DNA of 64,000 nucleotides, from the NCBI RefSeq assembly GCF_050410795.1, contig NZ_CP191258.1, positions 1-64,000 of the forward strand, in the 5' to 3' direction. Each line of letters starts with the position of its first letter. The first letter of the stretch is position 1. The translations under genes and the position numbers were made by a program. Shown here piece by piece: positions 24,881 through 32,907 of this stretch. This DNA comes from Fontivita pretiosa (lineage in GTDB: Bacteria > Planctomycetota > Phycisphaerae > Tepidisphaerales > Tepidisphaeraceae). Under the pieces are notes generated by a model. It ran no database searches. It was not told the origin of the DNA and worked only from the letters and a program-made list of their open reading frames with translations.

Positions 24881-25906
24881 CTACACTTCCCGGTCCACCG
24901 CCGCCGCCACACGTCGTATGCTCGCCATCAATTCCCTGAATTGCGCCAGCGTGATGGATTGCGCGCCGTCAGTCAGGGCGTGCTCGGGGTCGGGGTGCAC
25001 TTCCAGCAGCAGTCCATCCGCTCCGCAGGCCACCGCCGCACGACACATCGGCTCGACCAGGTGCCGCTTGCCCGTTCCATGGCTCGGATCCACCACCACG
25101 GGAAGGTGCGATCGCCGATGCAGCTCCGGCACGATCGCCAGCGGCAGCGTGTTGCGCACGTAATCGTTCTCAAACGTGCGAATCCCGCGTTCGCACAGCA
25201 TCACCTGCGTGTTGCCCCCGGCCAGCACGTACTCCGCCGCCAGCAGAAACTCCTCCAGCGTCGAGCTCATTCCGCGCTTCAACAAAACCGGCTTGCGCGT
25301 CTCGCCCACCTTGCTGAGCAGGTTGAAGTTCTGCATGTTGCGCGCGCCGATCTGTAGCACGTCGGCGTACTCCACCACCATTGGAATCTGTTCGATACTC
25401 ATCACCTCCGTCACCACTGCCAGCCCCGTCTGCTCCCGCGCCTCGGCCAGGTACTTCAGTCCCTCCTCCGCCAGGCCCTGGAACGTGTACGGATTGGTCC
25501 GTGGCTTGAATGCCCCGCCACGCAAAGCCACTGCCCCGGCCTCCTTCACTGCATGCGCGGTCTCGAGCAACCGCGACCGATCCTCCACGCTGCAAGGCCC
25601 GGCAATCACCGCCACTTTCCGCCCCCCCACCACTCCACCCAGCCTTCCGCCCAATGGAACCAGCGTCCGCTCCTTGCGCACCTCCACCGAGGCCATCTTG
25701 TACGGCGCCAGGATCGGCACTACTTTGTCCACCCCCTCGATGGATTCCAGGGCCGTGCGGTCCTTAAACCGGTCGTCTCCGATAACCGCCACGACCGTGC
25801 GCTCCGTCCCGACGATCACATGATCCTTCAATCCCATCTCGCGCACCCGCTGCACGACGTGCTCGACCTGCTGGGGCGTACTGCCCGGCTTCATTACCAC
25901 GACCAT
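24881..25906 (-). CDS. aroF: 3-deoxy-7-phosphoheptulonate (DAHP) synthase
   Basis: A 341-residue type I beta DAHP synthase that starts the shikimate pathway by joining phosphoenolpyruvate and erythrose 4-phosphate. Residues 1-75 are the N-terminal regulatory (ferredoxin-like/ACT-like) domain, M-V-V-V-M-K-P-G-S-T-P. The TIM barrel follows, with I-A-G-P-C-S-V-E, R-G-G-A-F-K-P-R-T, Q-I-G-A-R-N-M-Q-N-F and V-D-P-S-H-G-T-G. A GGAGG site precedes the ATG at 25906. It is predicted to be regulated at two levels: by the N-terminal domain and by the aromatic-codon leader upstream. Confidence 0.95.
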   Translation of the reverse strand: MVVVMKPGSTPQQVEHVVQRVREMGLKDHVIVGTERTVVAVIGDDRFKDRTALESIEGVDKVVPILAPYKMASVEVRKERTLVPLGGRLGGVVGGRKVAVIAGPCSVEDRSRLLETAHAVKEAGAVALRGGAFKPRTNPYTFQGLAEEGLKYLAEAREQTGLAVVTEVMSIEQIPMVVEYADVLQIGARNMQNFNLLSKVGETRKPVLLKRGMSSTLEEFLLAAEYVLAGGNTQVMLCERGIRTFENDYVRNTLPLAIVPELHRRSHLPVVVDPSHGTGKRHLVEPMCRAAVACGADGLLLEVHPDPEHALTDGAQSITLAQFRELMASIRRVAAAVDREV

Positions 25907-25960
25907 GGAGACAACCTCCGCCGTTCTGTTGCACTGTCGCAACCCATGCCGTTACCCAAC

Positions 25961-25989
25961 AAAAAAGCCCCAGGACCGCGTCCTGAGGC
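25961..25989 (-). terminator. aroF leader attenuator terminator
   Basis: In the aroF direction GCCTCAGGAC-GCG-GTCCTGGGGC forms a 10-bp stem (one G-U pair) followed by six T. It lies 54 nt before aroF and just downstream of the aromatic leader ORF. The CTCAGGAC part of its 5' arm can pair instead with GTTCTGAG at 26019-26026. Confidence 0.85.
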
Positions 25990-26019
25990 TTGTCCATAAT
26001 CCAATCTGGGTAAGTCAGC

Positions 26020-26094
26020 TCAGAACGCGGAATCTCGCCGCGGATAAAAATACCCGCCAAACCAAAACGAGAATCCGCAATTGAGCCGACTCAT
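26020..26094 (-). CDS. Aromatic-codon leader peptide of aroF (24 aa)
   Basis: A 24-codon ORF reading M-S-R-L-N-C-G, then F-S-F-W-F-G-G-Y-F-Y, then P-R-R-D-S-A-F. Seven of the ten central codons are Phe, Trp or Tyr, so it can sense all three aromatic amino acids. CTCA and GCGGA in codons 4-7 can pair with TGAG and TCCGC at the ORF end (pause hairpin). The end, GCG TTC TGA G, is the antiterminator strand. A ribosome stalled on the aromatic codons would expose it and keep transcription going into aroF. There is no ribosome site; the ATG is 9 nt from the -10 box. Confidence 0.82.
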   Translation of the reverse strand: MSRLNCGFSFWFGGYFYPRRDSAF

Positions 26095-26103
26095 CGATTC
26101 ACA

Positions 26104-26131
26104 AGCCTACCACAGCATCGCAGGATGTCAA
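26104..26131 (-). promoter_or_regulatory. aroF leader promoter
   Basis: TTGACA (26126-26131) and TAGGCT (26104-26109) with a 16-nt spacer. The predicted transcription start is about 26097, 2-3 nt before the leader ATG at 26094. Confidence 0.6.
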
Positions 26132-26210
26132 CCATTTTCAGCACGCGAACACAGCGTGCGCTTCCGACGATCCCTGCATCCTGAATGAGATGGTCTGTGC
26201 AGGTTTTGGC

Positions 26211-28286
26211 TCAGGCTCCCACCGGCGGGCGAACGGGTGAAGGCCGGGTTGGCCAGCCCGACCTGGCCTGCGGCAGCACCCCCAGCACCTCCTCCACGTA
26301 TGCCTGAAGAACCTGTCCCACCGATCGCGCCGACGCAATCGCCCCGCCGGGATGATGCGGCGGATCCCCATCAAACAACTCGCAGATCTGTCCCACGCCG
26401 CGGTCCTGGAGATACATCAGGCAGCCTTCAAGCATGCCGCGAATCTCGTTGCGCGTCTGAATCGTACGCCCCTGCACGCGAGCCACCGCCGAACTCATCG
26501 GACCCAGCAGCCAGGGGTACGCCGATCCCTGGTGATACGCCCGGTCACGCGATACCACGTCGCCCGCATAATGCCCTCGATAGCTTGGATCCGAGCGAGC
26601 CAGCGTCCGCACCCCCATCGGCGTGAGCAGATCCCGACGGATCACCTCCAGCACCGGCGGCCAACGATCCGACGCCAGCACCGCGTGTGGCAGGCTGATC
26701 GCAAGCAGTTGGTTCGGGCGGATCGACGGATCGGCGCCACGATCCCCGATCACATCGAAGCAGCATCCGGACGACTCGTTCCAGAACCTCCGGTTGAACG
26801 CCAGCCGCACCGCCTCCGCCAGCCTCACGAATTCCCCGGCCCACACCAGCCGGTCGAATCGCGCGCAAAGGTCAGCGGCGATCCGCAGGGCGTTGTACCA
26901 CAGCGCGTTCAGCTCGACGGGCCGGCCCTGTCGCGGCGTCACCACCCAGTCTCCCGTACGCGCGTCCATCCACGTCGTCGCCACGCCCGGCTCGTGGCTG
27001 GCCAACAGCCCGTCGGGATCCATCACGATCCCCAGGCTCGTGCCCGACTGGTAGCAGCGGATGATTCGCACCACCGTCTCGAACAACCGCTCACGAACCA
27101 GTGATTCATCGCCGGTGTATCGAAGCCACTCATGTACCGCGTTGACGAACCACAACGACGTGTCGGCGCCGAGATACTTCGGCGGCGATGCGTCCTCGGG
27201 AAATTCCGAAGGCATCACTCCCTCGCGCGCCAGCCCCGCCATCGTCTCAAGCAACTGACGCGCTTCGTCGAACCGACCGGGAATCAGCAACAGTCCGGTG
27301 AACGCGATCAGGGCGTCGCGTCCCGCCGGCGGCGACCAGGGGTACGAGGCCATCACGTTCATCGCGGCATCCGCCCCGGCACTGACAACCGCTTTGGGCA
27401 GGTGCAGGACAAACTGATCGGCAGCGCGCAACAACGCCTCCAGCGCCTGATCCGCCGCGCCGGTGACGATCGGCGCGCTTCGCGCCAGCTCGCGGGCCGC
27501 CTGCCGATCCGCTTCCGACAACACCCGATCCAGCTCGATCGGCTCGCTCGAGCAGACGAAATGCACGCTTTGTCCCGGGGCCAGCCGATACCGCACCACC
27601 CCCGGCATCCACAAATCCTCCAGTCCCGCGTATCCCCGCTCGCACTCGCGGCGATAGATCGTGGACATGTACCAGCAGCCGCCGGGCTCGAAGACTCCAT
27701 CGTGCGCGAAGAAAACCTCAGGCGTGCGACTGGTCGGGGGAATGCGCTGCTGCCCCGGCGAGCGCGACTGCGCATCCAGTTGGCCATTCCACTGGTAGCA
27801 CAGCTCGTGAATCCCGCGCAGCGCAAACAGCGGGCGAAGCTCCAGCACCACCGGCTTCTCGGCGCCCAGCAGCGTGTACGTCAGGCAAACCGTGTTCTCG
27901 CCGCAAAGCAGACGCAGGCTCTTTTCGATCGTCCAGCCCTCGCCCTGGTAGGCCCATCGCGGAAACGGCTCATCGCTGAACGCGCGCAGATGTTCATGTC
28001 CGTGAGGATGAATCGTTCCGGGGTACTCATTGCACGCCAGCGCGCTCTGGCGTTTCTGTGATGTCGTACCGCTTCCGACAACGCTGATCACCGTCTCCTC
28101 GACGCGCGACAGCAACACCATGCGTCGCACCGGCGGAGACATCGCCGCCACCAGCAGCCCGTGATATTTGCGAGTGTTCAACCCGACCGGCGTGGAGCAG
28201 GCAAACCCCCCGATCCCATTGGCGACCAGCCATTCGCGGGACAGCAGGTCGTCCAAACCCATCGCCGCAGCGCCCAGCAGTGCCAT
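26211..28286 (-). CDS. Glycogen debranching enzyme
   Basis: A 691-residue protein with the N-terminal glycogen-debranching domain (W-L-V-A-N-G-I-G-G-F-A-C-S-T-P and T-R-K-Y-H-G-L-L-V-A) and the C-terminal amylo-alpha-1,6-glucosidase (alpha/alpha barrel) domain with D-T-S-L-W-F-V-N-A, D-P-D-G-L-L-A-S-H, E-L-N-A-L-W-Y-N-A-L and Y-H-Q-G-S-A-Y-P-W-L-L-G-P. It releases alpha-1,6 branches of glycogen. The Met at 28286 has GGAGG five bases upstream. A glycogen-synthase-like gene lies at 41107. The broken IS is inserted about 85 bp upstream without destroying the promoter. Confidence 0.9.
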   Translation of the reverse strand: MALLGAAAMGLDDLLSREWLVANGIGGFACSTPVGLNTRKYHGLLVAAMSPPVRRMVLLSRVEETVISVVGSGTTSQKRQSALACNEYPGTIHPHGHEHLRAFSDEPFPRWAYQGEGWTIEKSLRLLCGENTVCLTYTLLGAEKPVVLELRPLFALRGIHELCYQWNGQLDAQSRSPGQQRIPPTSRTPEVFFAHDGVFEPGGCWYMSTIYRRECERGYAGLEDLWMPGVVRYRLAPGQSVHFVCSSEPIELDRVLSEADRQAARELARSAPIVTGAADQALEALLRAADQFVLHLPKAVVSAGADAAMNVMASYPWSPPAGRDALIAFTGLLLIPGRFDEARQLLETMAGLAREGVMPSEFPEDASPPKYLGADTSLWFVNAVHEWLRYTGDESLVRERLFETVVRIIRCYQSGTSLGIVMDPDGLLASHEPGVATTWMDARTGDWVVTPRQGRPVELNALWYNALRIAADLCARFDRLVWAGEFVRLAEAVRLAFNRRFWNESSGCCFDVIGDRGADPSIRPNQLLAISLPHAVLASDRWPPVLEVIRRDLLTPMGVRTLARSDPSYRGHYAGDVVSRDRAYHQGSAYPWLLGPMSSAVARVQGRTIQTRNEIRGMLEGCLMYLQDRGVGQICELFDGDPPHHPGGAIASARSVGQVLQAYVEEVLGVLPQARSGWPTRPSPVRPPVGA

Positions 28287-28318
28287 CGGTTCCTCCATGA
28301 AACGAGTGTCGCGTGCGG

Positions 28319-28327
28319 AGTATACCA
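28319..28327 (-). promoter_or_regulatory. Extended -10 promoter of the debranching enzyme
   Basis: TGGTATACT in the gene's direction gives an extended -10 (TG-n-TATACT). Transcription would start near 28312, leaving about 26 nt including the GGAGG ribosome site. It lies between the gene and the IS. Confidence 0.5.
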
Positions 28328-28362
28328 CGAACGCACAAATGCCAGTACTGCGACGCAAACAC

Positions 28363-29651
28363 TCACGTGCCCGGGCGTGACCGGTTTTTCGGGACCGCCC
28401 AATTTCGACCGCACATCGCCAGCTTCCAGCAGGCTGAGCACTGCCCACTTGGGTACATGGCTTCCAAGGCCATGATCGCTTCGGCATTGTCGGGCTCCCA
28501 GCGTTTGCCTTTACCCTTCACCCGGTGAGGCACAACACGGCATTGACTCTCCATCGGCCCGCTGCCGATGTGCCAGCCGTTGGCCAGGAATTGCGGATAG
28601 CGGATCATCTCTCTGCGATCCGACACATATTCGATGAGCCGGTCCGTTTCCTGTCGCTTGGCTCGGCGTGTCTTGGAGCGAAGTTGTTTGCCGCTGGATC
28701 TGGTTGATGATCCAGGGTCCGCCGTCGATATTGCCCACACGCTGGTCCGCCGCCGCGAATCCCAGTCGCCAGGCCTCCCGACTCATCAGTCGTCCTGCAC
28801 TGCGGCAATCGCCTCGGGTCACCGACACGTGTTTGTGCTCCAACTCGTGGTCGTAGAACATCACCGCCTTGAACTCCTTGTAACGCTGATCGGTTCCACG
28901 TTTGACCGGCCCCAGGCGGTGTTTGCGGCCTCCGCGGCCCTTGCGTTTGTCCAGCACCTTGCGGCGGCGGGCCTGCTTCTGGGCGTCGGTGATCGTCGGT
29001 GCCATAAACGCGTCGCTGCTGAGGTAGACCAACGACCGCCCGTCATCGGGACGCTTGCACTGGCTGGCGTGCCAGGTCGGCCCAAGCTGCCCCCTGCGCG
29101 ACTGTTCCAGCACCGCCTTGCCGTCGCTCTCCACCGCCTGCCGCACCGTCTCGTGGGACAGGCTCAGTTGCGCCGCTTTTTTCAGGTTCTGGGCCGTCAT
29201 CTCGAAGCTACGCGAGGCTCGGTTCAACTGGCAGCACAACTGCCGCGTGGCCAAACTGATCGTGTCATGAACCACATCCAGCAGATCATCGCTGGGCGTG
29301 ACGTTGCCTTCGCCGCGGGAGTGATAGTGCCGGCGGCGAAGCTGCACCCGTCCGTTGACGCTCAGCGTCGAGCGTAAGGCGCTTCCCTTGTTCTGCTTTT
29401 TCCTGAGGGTTTGCCGGTCCACCGGGGGAAAAAGTCCCCTCCGCCTCGTCAATCCGCATCTGCAACGCCGTCTCGAACGTTTTACGCCGAAACTCCGTCA
29501 TCGCCTCCAGCACCTGGACTTCGCTGCCGTTGATCCACTGTCCGTCAGGGGCCTGATTGACCGCCTCGGCCACCCGACGCATCGTCTGCTCGAATTCGAT
29601 CTGCATCCGCTGAATGAACTGCTCGACAGGAAGATGAACTTGCCGATCCAT
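28363..29651 (-). pseudogene. Transposase pseudogene (ISKra4-like), frameshifted and internally deleted
   Basis: Three frames join to one transposase. Frame one (29651 to about 29430) starts MDRQVHLPVEQFIQRMQIEF. At the run CTTTTTCCCCC it must shift by one base to reach frame two, PPVDRQTLRKKQNKG through GNIDGGPWIINQIQ. Frame three resumes at about 28680 with ETDRLIEYVSDRREMIRYPQ and W-H-I-G-S-G-P-M-E-S...R-W-E-P-D-N-A-E-A. The D-G-x-P-W-I and G-S-G-x-x-E-S blocks are the conserved ends of the catalytic core, but the roughly 100 residues normally between them are missing. The element cannot move by itself. Confidence 0.7.
28371..28388 (+). repeat. IS left inverted repeat
   Basis: CCGGGCGTGACCGGTTTT, matching the right repeat at 16 of 18 positions. 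The transposase frame runs through it and stops at 28363-28365, a few bases beyond, so the true end may be slightly further out. Confidence 0.6.
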
Positions 29652-29741
29652 GGCCATGCTCCTTGCGGCCACTCCTTGGCCGCCACACGAACAACCCCCA
29701 AAACAGAAGGTATTGTACCTCTATTCGGAACACCTCCCCCA

Positions 29742-29759
29742 AAACTGGCCACGCCCGGA
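29742..29759 (-). repeat. IS right inverted repeat
   Basis: Read inward it is CCGGGCGTGGCCAGTTTT. It ends 9 bp before the ATG of the PEP-CTERM gene, and its terminal bases with the flanking AG form a GGAG ribosome-site-like sequence. Confidence 0.6.
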
Positions 29760-29768
29760 GCGAACATC

Positions 29769-30377
29769 ATGGCGTTCAGAAATACATATGGCTTTGCCGG
29801 GGCGCTCCGTTCTCTGGCTTGGTTGCTACTGCTGGCATGGTCGGCGAAGGCCGCGTCTGCCAGCTTCATTCCGATTTTCGAGTCTGCGGGGAACGGAACG
29901 TACAGCTACCAGCTAAACTTCGCGACGAACGGGTCGGAATGGTTGGCCAGAGGCGATTTCGTTACGCTCTACGACATCGGTGTGCCGGGGACGATCGCCG
30001 AGGTCTCGATACCCGGGGAGCCGGATTTCCTAACGGCATCGGTTCAGTTGCTCGGGCAGACGCCGGCGGGTCTGGTGGGGGCGGAAGGACTGGTAGATGA
30101 TCCCGCGCTGCTCAATCTGACGGTCGCCTACGTCGGAACTCCGATCAGCGGCCCTGGAGCCATACAGAATATCAACGTCACGATCCCCGGCACGATGAAT
30201 CTAACGCGCCTCGGCATCTTTACCAGCACTGACACGCTGGATGTCGGCGGACCACTTTACCAACTCGGCGCCGTGCCGGTGCCCGCCCTCGTGCCCGAGC
30301 CGGGGACGATGGGTTTGGCGGGCGTGCTGGTCGGCATTGTCGGACGACACTATCGTGCCCGGCGATGGATGAGTTGA
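29769..30377 (+). CDS. Small PEP-CTERM exported protein
   Basis: A 202-residue secreted protein. A signal peptide (ALRSLAWLLLLAWSAKAASA) precedes a beta-rich Thr/Gly/Val domain. The C-terminus has the sorting signal V-P-E-P-G, a hydrophobic span (TMGLAGVLVGIVG) and a basic tail (RHYRARRW), the substrate signature of exosortase systems. The mature function is unknown. The ATG is 9 bp from an IS end, so its original promoter has been cut off; any transcription must begin in or pass through the IS. Confidence 0.75.
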   Translation: MAFRNTYGFAGALRSLAWLLLLAWSAKAASASFIPIFESAGNGTYSYQLNFATNGSEWLARGDFVTLYDIGVPGTIAEVSIPGEPDFLTASVQLLGQTPAGLVGAEGLVDDPALLNLTVAYVGTPISGPGAIQNINVTIPGTMNLTRLGIFTSTDTLDVGGPLYQLGAVPVPALVPEPGTMGLAGVLVGIVGRHYRARRWMS

Positions 30378-30460
30378 TCACCTTCAACGACAACGGTGGG
30401 TGGTCGTGGTTTCAGGATGAGCGGGCGATCTTCGATCCGGGGGCGGAGCGGGCGGGGAAC
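30365..30460 (+). pseudogene. N-terminal fragment of a BNR-repeat (sialidase-like) protein
   Basis: The reading MDELITFNDNGGWSWFQDER followed by A-I resembles the start of the mature part of BNR/neuraminidase-like proteins (I-x-F-N-D-x-G-G-W-x-W-F-Q-D-x-R-A-I). After about 30 residues the frame loses similarity. It overlaps the end of the PEP-CTERM gene. It looks like a truncated gene; identification is from one motif. Confidence 0.4.
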
Positions 30461-30544
30461 AGCCAACCTCGCCTCCTCTTCCTTCTGATCCTCGCGCTGT
30501 CCCTGTGTGACATGATTAATCAGCAGCCGCCGGGACGGCGGCCA

Positions 30545-32113
30545 CTACAGGGGCGGTACAGCGATTCGATAGAACCCCGCCAGGTCCTCGTGCAGCTTGG
30601 CCAACGACGCTCGAGTCAGGTACATCATGTGCCCCCCGTCATAGTAGAAGTGAGCGATGTTCTGCCGCTGCTGGCGCGACAGGGGTAACTGATTGATCGT
30701 GTAATCCGCGGCGGCGAAGGGGGTGGCCAAATCGTGCCAGCCGCTGCACACGGCGACGCGCATCGCCGGCACCTTCGCCATCGCCGACCGCAACGCGGGG
30801 CTCACATCAAGATACCCCTCGCGATCGTCCCGGCCGGGGTCGAACGTGTGTGTCAGAAACTCATACGTCAGGTCCGTCTGGAAATTCAACTCCCGCCGAA
30901 CGTAGTCGTTGAATGTCGTGCTGAACACGCCGAAGTACCCGTGCATGCTCGGGTCGAAGTCAGGTCGATCGCTCAGCGGATCGGCATCCGGCGCGGTGAT
31001 TCGGCCATCCATCCGCCCGACGATCTTCCCCTGCTCGCGCAGCAGCGCCTTCTGAAAGCGCCCCGGCGGAACCTTCAGGTTGGCCCGATCCAGGTATTCC
31101 ATCGGCAGCCCCGTGTATCGCGACAGTTGCCGCGCGATGCCCCGCCTGGCTTGCTCGTCAAGATCCGTCCCCTTCATCAATGCCGGCAGGTAGTGCTCGA
31201 ACGCCCAGCGCTCGACTTGCTCGAGCAGCTCGGCCAGCCGCATCTGCTGAAGCTCCGGCGGCAGCCGCTTGTGGTAGTGTGCCACGGCGGTGTAGCTCGG
31301 AAGCCAGAGCGGATATGGCGTATCGTTGCCCGGACGAAACTGAAGCGTCTGAAAATTCAGGACCGTCGAGATGAGCACGATGCCGTTGACGGCGATGCCG
31401 AATCGGTCGTTCAGATGCTCGCTCAGGCCGGCGGCGCGGGTCGTGCCGTAGCTTTCGCCCGCGATGAACTTGGGGCTCAGCCATCTGCCCGACTGGTTGA
31501 GGTACAGCCGGATCACGTCGGCCACCGACGCGATGTCCCCCTGCACGCTGTAGAACTCCTTGGCGCGGTCGGGATTCTCGGCGCGGCTGAACCCCGTGCC
31601 GACCGGATCGATGAAAACCAGGTCAGTGAAATCCAGCCAGGTGCACGGGTTGTCCTGAAGCTGATACGGCGGCGCGGGCAGCGAGCCGTCATCGGGCATG
31701 ACGACGCGCTTCGGCCCGGCGGTGCCCAGGTGCAGCCACACCGAAGCGGCGCCCGGGCCGCCGTTGAACACGAACGTGATCGGACGATCGATGCGCGATG
31801 CGGGGCGTGTGGATGACTCCGTGGCCGGACGCGTCGTCGGCTGCTCAACCGGCTCCTGCGGCGTCAGCTCATACGCCATGAAGAACACCTTCGCCCGTGG
31901 CTTGTCCTCGGGATCTTTCAGGCGGATGTACCCGGCGGTTGCGGTGTAACGCAGCGTGCGGTCGGGCAAACGAAGCTCGTGCTGCGTCACAACATTTCCC
32001 TGGGAGTCCTGCGAATCCGCGGTCGCCGATGTTGCCGGCTGCCGCGCGGCCAGCGGCGAACCGACGAGCAGAAGAACCAGACCTGCCATCGCGATCAAGC
32101 GCCCGTTCTGCAT
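30545..32113 (-). CDS. Secreted serine carboxypeptidase, S10 family
   Basis: A 522-residue exported enzyme. The start MQNGRLIAMAGLVLLLVGSP at 32113 has GGGAG upstream and a good signal peptide; an earlier ATG at 32140 overlaps the methyltransferase stop. S10 hallmarks: F-N-G-G-P-G-A-A-S-V-W, D-P-V-G-T-G-F-S, the nucleophile Ser in G-E-S-Y-G-T-T, the catalytic Asp in G-W-H-D-L-A-T-P and the catalytic His in G-G-H-M-M-Y. It would trim C-terminal residues from peptides outside the cytoplasm. Upstream in-frame sequence to 32815 is an antisense-type shadow of the next gene. Confidence 0.93.
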   Translation of the reverse strand: MQNGRLIAMAGLVLLLVGSPLAARQPATSATADSQDSQGNVVTQHELRLPDRTLRYTATAGYIRLKDPEDKPRAKVFFMAYELTPQEPVEQPTTRPATESSTRPASRIDRPITFVFNGGPGAASVWLHLGTAGPKRVVMPDDGSLPAPPYQLQDNPCTWLDFTDLVFIDPVGTGFSRAENPDRAKEFYSVQGDIASVADVIRLYLNQSGRWLSPKFIAGESYGTTRAAGLSEHLNDRFGIAVNGIVLISTVLNFQTLQFRPGNDTPYPLWLPSYTAVAHYHKRLPPELQQMRLAELLEQVERWAFEHYLPALMKGTDLDEQARRGIARQLSRYTGLPMEYLDRANLKVPPGRFQKALLREQGKIVGRMDGRITAPDADPLSDRPDFDPSMHGYFGVFSTTFNDYVRRELNFQTDLTYEFLTHTFDPGRDDREGYLDVSPALRSAMAKVPAMRVAVCSGWHDLATPFAAADYTINQLPLSRQQRQNIAHFYYDGGHMMYLTRASLAKLHEDLAGFYRIAVPPL

Positions 32114-32136
32114 TACGCGAATCTCCCTGACTGAGA

Positions 32137-32907
32137 TCATCTGGTCGCCAGCATGATCAGGTCGGTGCTGGCGGCGCGGTCGTAGGCCGACCGCTGATAG
32201 TCGCCAAAGAATTCGACCGAGACTGCGCCGGCGGCGCGCGCGATACGGTGCAGTTCCTCGGCCTCCAGACCAAGGAAAGGCACCGATTCGCTGCGCAGCG
32301 TTGGCTGGTGGGTGTCCAGTCGCGTCGCCAGCACGTTGACATATCCCCGATCGCCGCAGCGCTGCACGCCCTTGATGATCAGGCTGTCTCCGGCGCCGGG
32401 CAGTTGGACTCGCCGGCACTTCTGCCAGACGCACGGTCCATCCGGCAGCTTCCAGAGGTTGAGCACGTGCACGAGCACCGCCCCGCCGTCGCGACGGACT
32501 GCTGCCAGCATCGCCGACAGCGCGCGGGCGACGGTGGCGCGATCCGGCGCCAGGGCGAGCGACTGGCCGATGCACACGATCACGTCGAAAGGCCGCGACG
32601 ATTCGCCTCCGGCCAGAATCGACTGATCGAAGGCGCGCACGATCCATCGCAGCGAATCGGACTGCCCCCAGCGGGAGCGGCAACGTTCGATCATCGCCGC
32701 GCTGACATCCGCCGCTTCCACCTCCATCCCCCAGGAATGAAACATCGCCGCGTGATGCCCCGTGCCGCAGGCCGCGTCGAGCACACGCCGTGCCCCGACG
32801 CGCTCGAACACCCACCGAAACAGCGGCTGCTCGTTGGCCAGACGCCTGGGCCAGTCGATCATCGCCTCGTAGATCTCGGCCAGCTCATCGAACTCGTGCT
32901 GCGGCAT
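32137..32907 (-). CDS. Class I SAM-dependent methyltransferase
   Basis: A 256-residue methyltransferase. The N-terminal Y-E-A-M-I-D-W is followed by motif I V-L-D-A-A-C-G-T-G-H-H-A and an acidic strand end (V-E-A-A-D-V-S-A-A-M), then F-D-V-I-V-C-I-G-Q-S-L-A. This is the small-molecule (ubiE-like) type. The ATG at 32907 is chosen over a non-standard ATT upstream. It overlaps both neighbours, in a minus-strand operon from the deacetylase-like gene to the S10 peptidase. Substrate unknown. Confidence 0.8.
   Translation of the reverse strand: MPQHEFDELAEIYEAMIDWPRRLANEQPLFRWVFERVGARRVLDAACGTGHHAAMFHSWGMEVEAADVSAAMIERCRSRWGQSDSLRWIVRAFDQSILAGGESSRPFDVIVCIGQSLALAPDRATVARALSAMLAAVRRDGGAVLVHVLNLWKLPDGPCVWQKCRRVQLPGAGDSLIIKGVQRCGDRGYVNVLATRLDTHQPTLRSESVPFLGLEAEELHRIARAAGAVSVEFFGDYQRSAYDRAASTDLIMLATR

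Larger units (their letters stand above)
28371..29759 (-). mobile_element. Defective insertion sequence, ISKra4-like
   Basis: About 1.39 kb bounded by imperfect 18-bp inverted repeats with consensus CCGGGCGTGRCCRGTTTT (16 of 18 identical). It contains a single transposase-like gene broken into three frames. No convincing target-site duplication is seen: the flanks ACGTGC and AGCGAA differ. The element separates the debranching enzyme from the small PEP-CTERM gene. Confidence 0.7.

Noticed and set aside
25764..26060. 98-residue ORF spanning the aroF terminator
   Set aside because: It begins with TTG, runs through the terminator hairpin and into the aroF frame, and is not needed once the ATG leader at 26094 is recognised.
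30545..32815. Single 756-residue minus-strand protein
   Set aside because: The first 220 or so residues are an off-frame reading of the methyltransferase gene; the S10 peptidase starts at 32113 with a ribosome site and signal peptide.
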